Positions 49,804-58,988 of a stretch of 64,000 nt of DNA are shown here, piece by piece. Each line of letters starts with the position of its first letter. Position 1 is the stretch's first letter. The DNA is from JAEUIE01 sp047602475 (lineage in GTDB: Bacteria > Planctomycetota > Planctomycetia > Gemmatales > HRBIN36). Made by a program: the position numbers and the translations under genes. Location of the stretch: the NCBI GenBank assembly GCA_047602475.1, contig JASGHE010000002.1, forward strand, positions 930,001 through 994,000, written 5' to 3'. The notes below the pieces were generated by a model. The model made no database searches. It saw only the letters and a list, made by a program, of their open reading frames with translations, and was not told the DNA's origin.

Positions 49804-52338
49804 TTACTGTTTCCTGCCCCATTTGGCCTTGATCGCTTCCGCCTCGCTGGCCTTGCCCAACGCCTCGTAACCGGCAACTAAATCTTGGATAGCCTGGCTG
49901 CGGATGCCGGCCAGCGCCGCGCCATGGGGTTCCGCCAGCCTGACCGCTTCCTCCAGCATTTTCACGGCTTGGACGTGATCTTTCTTCAAAAGCAGCACGT
50001 GGCCATAGGTAGATCGGGCCATCGCCTGCATCTGGTGTTTGGCATCGAGTTGTGTCTGCACCGCTTGCAGGAGTTCCTGAGCGTAGACCGTTGCAGGCTC
50101 CAGCTTACCCCGCTGCGCCGCCAGGCTGGCCAGCCCATCGAGCAGCTTCAAAACGACCGGGTGCTTCAGTTTTTTCTCTTGAGCGGCACGCCAGGCATCT
50201 TCGAGCAGTTTCTGCGCTTCGTCGAGTCGCCCCAGATCGCGAAGCAGACCGGCATAGTTACCCTGATAGGAAAGCGTTTCGGGGTGTGCCGGGCCGTTCA
50301 CCTGTTTCGAGGTGGCAGCCACCTGTTTCATCAACGGTTCGGCTTCCGCCGGCCGCTTCAGCGATCGCAGCGACGATGCCAGGTTGTTCATCACCAGAAT
50401 CGTGTGAGGATGTGTCGCTGTCAGATGCTTCTGGCATTCTGCCAGGCATTCGCGCTGGAGTCTCTCCGCTTCCTGCACCTTGCCGGCTTTGAAGAGGAGG
50501 AAAGTGTAGTTGGAAAAGGTGTGCAACATTTCATCGTTGCCCGCTGGACGTGTTCGGCGAAGCCCGTCGAGCATTTCCCTGGCGATGGTCAAAGCTTCGT
50601 CCATTTTCCCCTGTTCGTAGAGCACTCCTACCAGGTTCGACTTGGAAGCGATCGTCGGATGTTCATAGGGCCCAAACTTCTTTACTTTCATCGCCACCAG
50701 GTCGCGCATCAGCGGTTCGACTTTCTGCAACTGCCCCTGCTCCAGCAGAAGGTTCAGCAGATTATTGAAGCAATGTAGACGCTCTTCATCGTCTTCGGGT
50801 CGGTTGGCCTGATACCACTCGAACGCACCCTCCAGCATCTGGGTAGCAAGGGCGAGCTTGCCTTGATGCATCAACGTGCTGCCCAGTTGCAGCCGGGTGC
50901 CGGCGATCAGTTCAGGGAACTTTCGTAACCCCGCCAGGGCGGGATCGGTCTCGAAGTCCTGAGCGATCTTCGAGAGAGCGTCAGAGAACAGTAGTTTCTT
51001 GTCTTTCTGTTTGTCCGGTGAGGCCTGGTTGAAGAAATCGCGCAGGAAGAATCGGTTCAGCTCACGTGTGGCCAGTTCCTTCCGCTCCATTTGAGCCTTG
51101 GCCAGTACTGCTTCAGACCGCTGTTCTTCTGCACGCAGAAACAACCACGTCATGCCCGCATAGCTGATGATCATCGTTAGCAAAAGGGTGAGGATCAGGC
51201 CTGCAATCGCCGGGCGCCGCCGAGCCCATAGCACGAAACGCTGCGTGACACTGATCGGCCGGGCTTGCACCGGCAGGCGATCCAGAAACCGGCGCAGATC
51301 AACAGCCAGTTCCGCGGCCGAGTGATACCTCAGCTTGGCATCCTTGCGCATACACTTCTGACAGATGCTGACAACATCCTGAGGCAGATCAGGCTTCCAT
51401 TTCAAAGGCGATGCCGGATCATCATTGATCACCTGGTAAAGCACGATATGAGCCGAGCCCTGAAAAGGCGGGCGTCCGGTGAGCAATTCATACAAAATGG
51501 CCCCAAGCGAATAGATATCCGCCCCGGTGCCGATGTCCTCATCACCCCGTGCCTGCTCCGGAGCCATGTAATGTGGCGTACCCACCGCATATCCCGATTG
51601 CGTCACCCCAGCCTCATGCAACCGTTTGGCCATGCCGAAGTCGGAGACTTTAACTCTCAAAGTGCTGAGTGCGGAGTCGTTAGTCCTGAGTGCTGAGTCC
51701 TGAGTGCTGAGCGAAGTTGTTCTTAACTCAGGACTCAGGACAGAGGACTCAGCACTAAGTAGGACGTTCGCCGGCTTGAGATCACGATGCAGCACACCCA
51801 TACTGTGGGCAGCCTGGATGCCATCCGCCAGGGCAGCGACCAGTTCGGCTGCAAGTCTCGGCTCAATCGGCTTGCCGTTCTGCCATTGTTGCAGCGTGCC
51901 TCCCTCGACCCACTCCATCACCAGGTAGGCGCGTCCCTGATGCATACCCGCTTCGTATACCTGAACAATGTTCGGATGCTTGATACGAGCAGCCACCTCT
52001 GCTTCGAGACGAAAGCGATACCGTTCTTCTTCGCCGGCCAGGCTGCCGCCATGAATCAGCTTCACTGCCACGTTGCGATTCAGCGATTCCTGACAGGCCT
52101 GATAAACCGATCCCATGCCCCCACGGCAGATCTCCTTGACGAACGTCAGCCCCGGGATCTTTGGCAATGAAGGCAGCGACAGGTTATCGATATTCTTGAT
52201 GTGTGGGGTAGCATCCAACTCCCACGTTTTCGAACCAGCCATACTGTTCTGCGAGATCATCTCTGTAAATCGATCCAGCCGGATTCGTGAGGAATCGTCC
52301 AAATTCTTGGGTGGCGGCGCAGCTGTCGGCGTGTTCAT
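49804..52338 (-). CDS. transmembrane Ser/Thr protein kinase with TPR-like C-terminus, repeat-invaded
   Basis: 844 residues. The N-terminal kinase domain has glycine-loop GGMGSVYQA, Lys93 (AVKLI), catalytic H184-R185-D186 (HRDLKPANVLL), DFG at 233-235 and APEQARGDED. Residues ~195-228, between the catalytic loop and DFG, are an in-frame low-complexity insert (SAESSVLSPELRTTSLSTQD and so on) translated from the AGTCCTGAGTGCTG repeat. A membrane helix spans ~378-401. The C-terminal ~430 residues are helical repeats of TPR type. Whether the kinase is active with the insert is unknown. Confidence 0.9.
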   Translation of the reverse strand: MNTPTAAPPPKNLDDSSRIRLDRFTEMISQNSMAGSKTWELDATPHIKNIDNLSLPSLPKIPGLTFVKEICRGGMGSVYQACQESLNRNVAVKLIHGGSLAGEEERYRFRLEAEVAARIKHPNIVQVYEAGMHQGRAYLVMEWVEGGTLQQWQNGKPIEPRLAAELVAALADGIQAAHSMGVLHRDLKPANVLLSAESSVLSPELRTTSLSTQDSALRTNDSALSTLRVKVSDFGMAKRLHEAGVTQSGYAVGTPHYMAPEQARGDEDIGTGADIYSLGAILYELLTGRPPFQGSAHIVLYQVINDDPASPLKWKPDLPQDVVSICQKCMRKDAKLRYHSAAELAVDLRRFLDRLPVQARPISVTQRFVLWARRRPAIAGLILTLLLTMIISYAGMTWLFLRAEEQRSEAVLAKAQMERKELATRELNRFFLRDFFNQASPDKQKDKKLLFSDALSKIAQDFETDPALAGLRKFPELIAGTRLQLGSTLMHQGKLALATQMLEGAFEWYQANRPEDDEERLHCFNNLLNLLLEQGQLQKVEPLMRDLVAMKVKKFGPYEHPTIASKSNLVGVLYEQGKMDEALTIAREMLDGLRRTRPAGNDEMLHTFSNYTFLLFKAGKVQEAERLQRECLAECQKHLTATHPHTILVMNNLASSLRSLKRPAEAEPLMKQVAATSKQVNGPAHPETLSYQGNYAGLLRDLGRLDEAQKLLEDAWRAAQEKKLKHPVVLKLLDGLASLAAQRGKLEPATVYAQELLQAVQTQLDAKHQMQAMARSTYGHVLLLKKDHVQAVKMLEEAVRLAEPHGAALAGIRSQAIQDLVAGYEALGKASEAEAIKAKWGRKQ
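51660..51760. repeat. AGTCCTGAGTGCTGAG repeat inside the kinase gene
   Basis: AGTGCTGAGTGCGGAGTCGT, then AGTCCTGAGTGCTGAG words, followed by their complements (AACTCAGGACTCAGGAC, GACTCAGCACTAAG), forming an imperfect inverted repeat. Length and frame preserve the kinase reading frame. Confidence 0.88.
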
Positions 52339-52517
52339 GGCACAGACCCGGCGTAACAGGGGGCTTTCGGAAAGCGTAGCTTACAATTAATGCCTCTGTG
52401 GTGATCGGCCATCGACCCTGCCAGAACAGATGGGTCAATTCACCTTTCCCCGGTGCTTTTGTTATTGGCGCACGCTCTCAATTGAGGACAATACCTTCAT
52501 TGCTTGAGGAGACTATT

Positions 52518-54304
52518 ATGATCCGCTTGTCCCTCGTCTTTGCCCTGCTTCTGGTACTCGTCACGATGATCCAAGCTGACCCACCAACCGATCCAGGTGA
52601 CTTCCCCGAACCGTCCGATGTGCCCAATGTGCTGCCCACAGCCGTCCGGCATAAGTCAGCCATGGTCGCGTCGGCTCATCCGCTCGCTTCCAAAGTCGGT
52701 GTTGATATCCTCAAAGCGGGCGGCAACGCCATCGATGCCACCGTGGCGGTTCAACTGGCTCTCGGTGTCGTCGAACCTCAATCCTCAGGCATCGGCGGCG
52801 GATGCTTCATCGTCTACTATGATGCGAAGTCCAAAAAGACCCACTGCGTTGATGGCCGTGAAGAAACCCCTGCCGGGGCCAGGCGGGAAGACTTCCTGGA
52901 TCGTGATGGCAAGGTGATCAAGGATGCTCTCACCGGATGTCGTGCCGCCGGAGTGCCGGGCACGGTCGCTGGCATGCACCACGCTCACCAGAAATGGGGC
53001 AAGCTGCCATGGAAGCAAGTCGTCGAACCGGCCATCAAGCTGGCTGAGGATGGCATTGGTGTCACGCCTCGTCTGCGCGATGCTATCGCCGCCAACCATT
53101 CACGGTTCCTGAAGATACCCAGCAGCAAGGCACAGTACCTGGTTAAAGACGAGGTACCAGAGATCGGTACCGTCCTCCGCTTCCCTGAAATGGGCCGCAC
53201 CCTTCGCCGCATCGCTGAGCAAGGCCCCGCTGGCTTCTACGAAGGCGAGACGGCTGACCTCATTGTCAAAGCGGTGCTAAGTTGCCCCATCGCCCCAGGC
53301 CGCATCACGCTAGACGATCTCAAGAACTACCGGGCTGTCGAACGGGATCAGATCGACTTTCTCTATCGTGGCCATCAACTCGTCGGCATGCCGCCCCCTT
53401 CATCGGGAACGATCACACTCGGGATCATCCTCTATTGCCTGGAGCAGATCGAGCCAAAAGATCGTCGCCCTACAACAGTGAACGGTATCGATGCCTGGGC
53501 ACGCGCGAGTCGGTCGCCTTCGCTGATCGCAACGCATACCTCGGCGATCAAGACTGGCAGACCAACTATCACATGAAGTACCTGCTCGCCCCTTCTCGAT
53601 TAGGTCAACGGCGAACCGCTGCCCAGGAGTTGAAACCAGGCACCAAAGCCAAGCCCGGTGAACTCTTCGGTCTTCAACCCACGGTTCGGCCCAATAACCC
53701 GACCGAAGGCAACAACACGACTCACTTCAGCATCGTCGATAAGGATCGCAACGTCGTTTCCTGCACCACCACCATCGAACATGGCATGGGCTGCGGCGTC
53801 GTCGTACCAGGAGCTGGCTTCCTGTTGAACAATGAAATGACCGACTTCGACCTCGATAAAACGGGCGAACCGAACAGTCTCGATGCCAGCCGGCGCACGG
53901 TCGGCAATCACCTCGCCGGCAAACGGCCCCGCAGCAGCATGGCCCCGCTCATCATCTTCAAAGAGGGCCGGCCCATGATGACCGTCGGTTCCCCCGGCGG
54001 CCCGCTCATCATCAGCATTGTCGGCCAAACGGTCATCAACGTGCTTGATCATGGCATGGACATGCAGCAGGCGATCAACGCCGCCCGCTACAGTTGCCGC
54101 AATAGCAAGCTCGAAGTCGATGGTATGTTCAAGAACCGTGCTGAGCTCGTCAAGCAACTTGAAGCCCGTGGCTGGAAGGTGCCTGACTTGAAGGCAGGCA
54201 ACACCGTCTGGGGCGGCATCAAGGCATCCGCATCTTGCCTGATGGTACCCTCGAAGGCGGCGCTGATCCGAGAAGAGAGGGCGCTGTGCGGGGATATTGA
54301 TTGA
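52518..54304 (+). CDS. ggt: gamma-glutamyltransferase, frameshifted
   Basis: N-terminal nucleophile hydrolase that transfers or hydrolyses gamma-glutamyl groups. The start at 52518 (TGAGGAGA upstream) gives a signal peptide (MIRLSLVFALLLVLVTMIQA). Marks: MVASAHPLASKVGVDILKAG, GGNAIDATVAVQLALGVVEP, GIGGGCFIVYYD and DGREETPAGA. The frame shifts near 53505 and resumes as ESVAFADRNAYLGD. The self-processing Thr lies in NNTTHFSIVD, followed by TTIEHGMGCG and GSPGGPLIISIV. Total about 590 residues. Exported to the periplasm. The shift is probably a sequencing error. Confidence 0.9.
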
Positions 54305-54330
54305 CTGTAGATATAAATTGATCTTGAGCT

Positions 54331-54436
54331 GTGGCAGGGGTCACGATGTACTCATCGTGCCCCCTGCTTGGTAGCGAAGTGTATCGAATAACTGCAAGGT
54401 ACGCAGGGGGCAACGGAGTACCGTTGACCCCTGCCA
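54331..54436. repeat. GTACTC-centred nested palindrome, copy C
   Basis: Outer ends GTGGCAGGGGTCA / TGACCCCTGCCAC. Left hairpin CACGAT-GTACTC-ATCGTG, right hairpin CAACG-GAGTAC-CGTTG. Compare copies A and B: the arm bases differ but stay complementary. Confidence 0.88.
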
Positions 54437-54463
54437 CGATCTTTGCGGTTGTAGATGGTTCAG

Positions 54464-55668
54464 CTACGTCCGCATCCCCGCCATCACCGGGGGTACCAAC
54501 GGCCCTAACACCAGCAGCGGCAACCACGCCGCCAGCGCGGGATCGATCATTTCCGACTTCACCATCATCGACGTGCCCATGCCCAAACCCTGAATCACCG
54601 CGAAGATCAGCAGGCACCAGCCCACCCGCACAAAGATGTTCCATTCCGAACGGCTGGCCATGAGCGGCAGACCCAGTAACAGCAGCAGCAGATCGTACAG
54701 TGGCATAAGAATCCGCTGATGCACATGGCCAATAATCATCGCCCGCTGCGACATGCCCTGTTCATTCTCCAGCACTTCCAGAATGTTGTTGGTCGCCTGA
54801 TAGAGGAACCAGTTGGGACGTCGAGTGACACGGGCGTAGGTTAATTCCGTATGCAGGAAGAACTGGCCCGGTTGAAGTTCACGGATTGCTGGATGATTTC
54901 AGGGAGCTTCGCCGGCATGCAGCCGTTCATGATCCAGCCATGATCGCCCGGCCCCGTGCCCGGATGATAGAACATCTCCAGGCTGTGAATGTGCATCGTG
55001 TTTCCGAAGATATCCGTCGGCAGGGTCACCTTGGCATGCTGGATCATCTGTCGATGGGGATAGGCCACTCGGGCTTCCATATGGATATGCCGTTCATCGA
55101 AAGTGCCAGGCACCAGTAAGGGCCGCTTACCCAGCGGGTCTTCCGCCTGCCGCAAGAGTTGATCCGCGCAATGAGGAATGACTAGTTCGGTATCCAGTAC
55201 CTCAAGCGTCAAAAAGAACACCACCACCCCGCCAATAGGCATCAGCAGCCGGCGAATGGGCACTCCCGCCGCCAGGAACGGCATCACTTCATTCTGCCGA
55301 TCCATCCAGCCGAGCGTAAAGGCGCCTGCCAGGAGCAGGATGATGCCATTGATGCGCTGGAAGAACACAGGGATTCGGTTGATGTAGTAAACGAACACGT
55401 TTCGGCAGAACGACTTGAACTGTTCGCTGCGTGGCTCCTCAACGACAGGCTTCCCTCGCTTCATCTTCATGCCGGTCGTGGATGCTTCTGCGGCTCGCTG
55501 CTCCTTCATCGCTACCTTGGCCGGGTCCGGCGCAGCAAACTCATCGAACTTGGCGAAAACATCGATCACCATGTACATGGTGAGCACGCTCAAGAATGTC
55601 GCCAGGTAGGCAAACACGAAGTTCTTCAAGAGATAGCGGTCGAGCAGAGTCAGCATACGCTCATTCAC
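54464..55668 (-). CDS. lptG: LptF/LptG-family LPS export permease (LptG position), frameshifted
   Basis: Inner-membrane permease half that moves lipopolysaccharide toward the outer membrane, with LptF and LptB. GTG at 55668 or ATG at 55656: MLTLLDRYLLKNFVFAYLAT. Membrane segments such as INGIILLLAGAFTLGW and PIGGVVVFFLTLEVLDTEL flank a periplasmic part. The frame shifts near 54880 and resumes as IRELQPGQFFLHTELTYARV, NILEVLENEQGMSQR and the closing helices LYDLLLLLLGLPLMA. About 400 residues restored. Second gene after lptF. Confidence 0.85.
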
Positions 55669-55683
55669 ACCTGTTCACAAATG

Positions 55684-55732
55684 GGGGCGGGTGACGTACC
55701 CGCCGGGAGGGCGAGGCTCCTGCCGAGCTTTT
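55684..55732. repeat. hairpin and half copy of GGGAGGGCGAGGCTCCTG repeat
   Basis: GGCGGGTGACGTACCCGCC hairpin followed by GGGAGGGCGAGGCTCCTGCC, the left arm of the repeat at 27233-27298. It sits between lptF and lptG and pushes the two apart. Confidence 0.7.
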
Positions 55733-55743
55733 CTCCAACAGTA

Positions 55744-56889
55744 TTACCGTCGTCCCAGCCTCCACAGCATGAACAGCCCGGTGACGCCCAGCACACAGTT
55801 GCCAATCCACATCGCCAGGTGTTCGTTGATCTCTTCCTTGCCCAGGTTCTTTGTCAGCATCTGGAGCGGATAGTAGACCAGCACAATAGGCAGGAAGCTG
55901 GTGATGAAGGAACTGAGGAAGTCGCTCTTCTGAAACCAGATAGCCACCGGGCAGCCGATCAGGACAAAGAAGAAACAGCCTAGAGCGAGGGCGGGTCGCT
56001 CGGCAAGCTCGACGCGCAGTTCGCCCACTTCCCGTTTCTTCTCGTTGTAACGATAGCGCTGGATCGAGATCCTCGTTGGAACCGCTCGGCAAGCTGCCAA
56101 GGAGTTTACGTTCTTCTTCCTCTTCTTTCTCAGCGATCGGACGCCTCTCCAGAATCTCCGGGATGGATCGTTCCCGTGCTCTTGCGGTGCGTTCCAGCTT
56201 CTTGGGGAACGGAATTCTGACAGGTTCTTTGTCAGACCTGTAAGAGTAGCCATCCTTGATAACGTCAGCGAGAATGAGCGAGATCAGGATCTCCTTGCTC
56301 TTGAGATCGACATGGATTTCAGCTTCTTCAGCTGAAGCAACCATGTCGTACTCGCCCTTCTGATTGCGCTGCTTGAAGATTGGTCCGATTAGTCGCCGGC
56401 CATGCACTTCCCGCACGTAGATCGAGTAGTTCACGCCCGGTTCATTGAAGCAGAGATCACGGCGAGCTTGGCGTAGAGAAACTCTTCCGATTCGTTGAAC
56501 GCCATTTCGCGCAGCCGATGATGGGTGTGGGGAATGTACTCATAGTGCATGGCAAAGATGCCCGCTGAAACCATCAGGCTTAACAGCAGCGCCGGCCAGA
56601 TCGCCACTCGAATGGGAATTCCCGCCGCCTTCAGAGCGGTAATCTCGTTATCCGCCGCCAATCGGCCATAGACGACGGCGACAGTGAAGAGCATCGTCGC
56701 CGGAACGGTGTAGGGCAGGGTGCTGGGCAGCAGCATGGGGATCAGCATCAGAATGTGCTCAGGCCCTAATCCCTGCTGTGCGGTTTCCTGCACAATGCCC
56801 GCCATCACCACAATGGAAGACAGACCCACCAGCGCGAGCAGGAAGATGCGGAGCAGTTCCCACATGATGTATCGATGAATCAGCAGCAC
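55744..56889 (-). CDS. lptF: LptF/LptG-family LPS export permease (LptF position), twice frameshifted
   Basis: GTG start at 56889 with GGAG eight bases upstream, reading LLIHRYIMWELLRIFLLALV, the family N-terminus. Further: PATMLFTVAVVYGRLAADNE and ITALKAAGIPIRVAIWPALL. Shifts near 56438 (to NEPGVNYSIYVREVHGRRLI) and near 56072 (to RYNEKKREVGELRVELAERP) are needed to reach the final helices FVLIGCPVAIWFQKSDFLSS and the stop. About 381 residues restored. Upstream frame codons come from a GGGGAG repeat and are not part of the protein. Confidence 0.85.
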
Positions 56890-56910
56890 GCTGCAGGCTC
56901 CAAATGGTCT

Positions 56911-57103
56911 TGCTCCTCCCCTTGCCAAGGGGAGGTTGGGTGGGGTTGCTTGTTACGGCTTACCCCCTCTGCCTCTCCCTTGGCAGGCGAGAGAAGAATA
57001 CAGGCGGCACGGACTATAGCCTCTTGGCACAGAGGGTCAAGTCGGGGTTGCCCAGTATGGGAGTTTGGGGTATCTCGCCCCCCTTATCCTTTGGGGGAGG
57101 GAT
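56911..57103. repeat. CTCCCCTTGCC...AAGGGGAG repeat cluster
   Basis: CTCCCCTTGCCAAGGGGAGG hairpin followed by TTGGGTGGGG, an altered second unit (TCTCCCTTGGCAGGCGAGAG) and CCCCCTTATCCTTTGGGGGA at the end. It fills the divergent region between lptF and the membrane protein gene, where both promoters must lie. Confidence 0.8.
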
Positions 57104-57107
57104 ACTC

Positions 57108-57834
57108 ATGGCAGCGTTCCGTGAACACATCATGTTTTCGACTGTCCTTGGTGTCGGCTACGCCGTGGGGCTGAAGTCGATGGGCTATGAGCCTTCCCAT
57201 GCCCTGCTGGCCGGTGGCCTGTGTGGCGTGGCCGGCATGCTCCCCGATCTCGACAGCGACAGCGGTAAGCCCGTTCGTGAGATGTTTGGTTTCCTCGCCA
57301 CCGTCTCTGCTCTCATCTTCTTCCATCGCATGGGTGACGGTGACCTCGAGTATCGCATGCTCCTGGCAGCCTGCCTCTACCTCTTCATCCGCTTCGGATT
57401 CTCTTACATCTTCAAACAACTCACCGTTCACCGGGGGATGTGCCACAGCATCCCCACTGCGCTCATCGCCGGGCTATCGACCTTTTTGATATTCAGCAAT
57501 ATGGAGCACAAAGGTTCACTGGCGATGGCTGGCGGCGTGTTGATCGGCTTCCTGTCACACCTGGTTCTTGATGAAATCTACGCCGTCGGGTTCAATGGGC
57601 TGAAGCTCAAAGTCGACCAGGTTTGCCGGCAGCGCCCTGAAGTTCACCTCCAAGAGCAGGCCCGCCACGCTGGTGTGCTGGTTCCTGCTGGCTTTCCTCA
57701 GTTATCGTGTAGCGGTAACAGAAGGCGTTCTGCCCGAAGGCATCCCCACTGCTGGCGACTTGCGCACGGCAAAGAACAGTCTCTACGAAAAGATTGGCCT
57801 GAACAGGCAGAAGCCGCTGAGCATGAATCGGTAA
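57108..57834 (+). CDS. membrane-bound metal-dependent hydrolase-like (YdjM/DUF457) protein, frameshifted
   Basis: Starts MAAFREHIMFSTVLGVGYAV with the His typical of this family; HALLAGGLCGVAGMLPDLDS carries the metal-ligand DLDSD. Later histidines lie in TVHRGMCHSIP and FLSHLVLDE. About five membrane helices. After VDQ near 57625 the frame shifts; the restored end reads FAGSALKFTSKSRPATLVCW, then FLLAFLSYRVAVTEGVLPEG, ending SMNR at 57834. Function of the family is not settled. Length about 242 residues. Confidence 0.82.
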
Positions 57835-57840
57835 GTGAGG

Positions 57841-58974
57841 CTACTCTCTCTTCCTCATCGACTCAATCCATTCCTTGATTAGCTTCACCCCTTCCACATC
57901 GACCATCCGCCTGGGCAGTTCCGGCATCATGATGCCCGGCTCCGTCGATTCCAGCCGAAAGACCAGCACCGAACCTTCCGGCTTACCCGGCACAATATCG
58001 TAGAGCCTGCCCCCCGAACCACGACCGGCGGCAATGGGCATTTTCATGATGCCATGCTGAGCCGGATCGGTCTGGGTGTAGCGAAGGTCCAACCCCGATT
58101 GCCGAGCGCCGCCCTGGGGCTGATGACAGTGGGCACAGTTGATATCGAGCCATGCCCGAGCTCGCTGATCCAGTGTGCCGGTGGAAGGGTTGTTCCAGAC
58201 GGGCAGGGCCTTGATCTTTTGATGTTCAGGCAAGTTCTGCAGCGCTCCTTGAGCCGCCCAGCGTTCCAGTTGATTCTTTGGACCGCTGTTTAGAATGAAG
58301 TCCCGATCGAGGTTGCGCGGCTTGGGGCCGATCGGATTGTTGTTGTTGCCATGACAGCTTTTGCACTGGTTGGCATTGGGCACGATGTAGGCGTTGCTCT
58401 TGGTGGAGCCGTCAGTGTGAATCCACTGCGAAGGTGTGACGGTACCAGTAAGTTTCAGCGTGGCTTCGGTCTGAGCATCGTTCCACACGTAACTAACCCC
58501 TTCCCACGCCGTTTCCCCTTTCCGCAGGATGCGGGTTTCGAGCAGCTTCTGTCCCTTGCCGGGATCACGTTGATCCTTCAAATAGGCAAAGGTCTTGGCG
58601 ATGATGGTGCCGATCGGGAATTCGATCGCATCATCGTTACTGACAAACATCATATTGGTGCCCGCCGGCAACTTGATGAAGCGGTACTTCGTGGTGTAAT
58701 CGGAAAAGAGTGGCGAGTTGAGATCGTAATGCAGCACCCCAGCAGCGGGTGCCTGGTCTGCCATGTTGCCCAGGAAGAGGCCCAGGGAGGAAAGTTTCTC
58801 CGGCAACTCCTTCGGCTCCGTAGACACAGCGGTTGTAGTTGCAACGCCGGCCTGCGGTTCACCGTTGCAGCTGGCGCACAAGAGCGATGTCCCGATCAGC
58901 AGGAACAACGCCAAACTTCGACGTATTCTCCCCTCTCCCCTGGAGGGAGAGGGGTTGGGGGTGAGGGGGTGCAT
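57841..58974 (-). CDS. diheme c-type cytochrome-like lipoprotein (SO2930 / HNE_0200 type)
   Basis: 377 residues as read. Two heme-binding CxxCH motifs: NQCKSCHGNNNNPIG and INCAHCHQPQGGAR. VLHYDLNSPLFSDYTTKYRF and FPIGTIIAKTFAYL are typical of this family. A lipobox cysteine follows SLALFLLIGTSLLCASC, so it is exported and lipid-anchored. The first ~15 residues (PLTPNPSPSRGEG) are translated from a repeat and are unlikely to be native; the true start may be a TTG or the repeat-borne ATG. The partner beta-helix protein is encoded just upstream in the same direction. Confidence 0.88.
   Translation of the reverse strand: MHPLTPNPSPSRGEGRIRRSLALFLLIGTSLLCASCNGEPQAGVATTTAVSTEPKELPEKLSSLGLFLGNMADQAPAAGVLHYDLNSPLFSDYTTKYRFIKLPAGTNMMFVSNDDAIEFPIGTIIAKTFAYLKDQRDPGKGQKLLETRILRKGETAWEGVSYVWNDAQTEATLKLTGTVTPSQWIHTDGSTKSNAYIVPNANQCKSCHGNNNNPIGPKPRNLDRDFILNSGPKNQLERWAAQGALQNLPEHQKIKALPVWNNPSTGTLDQRARAWLDINCAHCHQPQGGARQSGLDLRYTQTDPAQHGIMKMPIAAGRGSGGRLYDIVPGKPEGSVLVFRLESTEPGIMMPELPRRMVDVEGVKLIKEWIESMRKRE
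58929..58973. repeat. CCCCTCACCCCCAACCCC repeat at a gene start
   Basis: CTCTCCCCTGGAGGGAGAGG hairpin plus GGGGTGAGGGGG. Read in frame on the minus strand it gives PLTPNPSPSRGEG. Same family as the linker between clpP1 and clpP2. Confidence 0.85.
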
Positions 58975-58988
58975 GTGAGTGGCCCCAA

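Noticed and set aside
31135..54436. CRISPR array as an explanation for repeated palindromes
   Set aside because: Copies are dispersed kilobases apart, differ in length and have no regular spacers; no cas genes are present.
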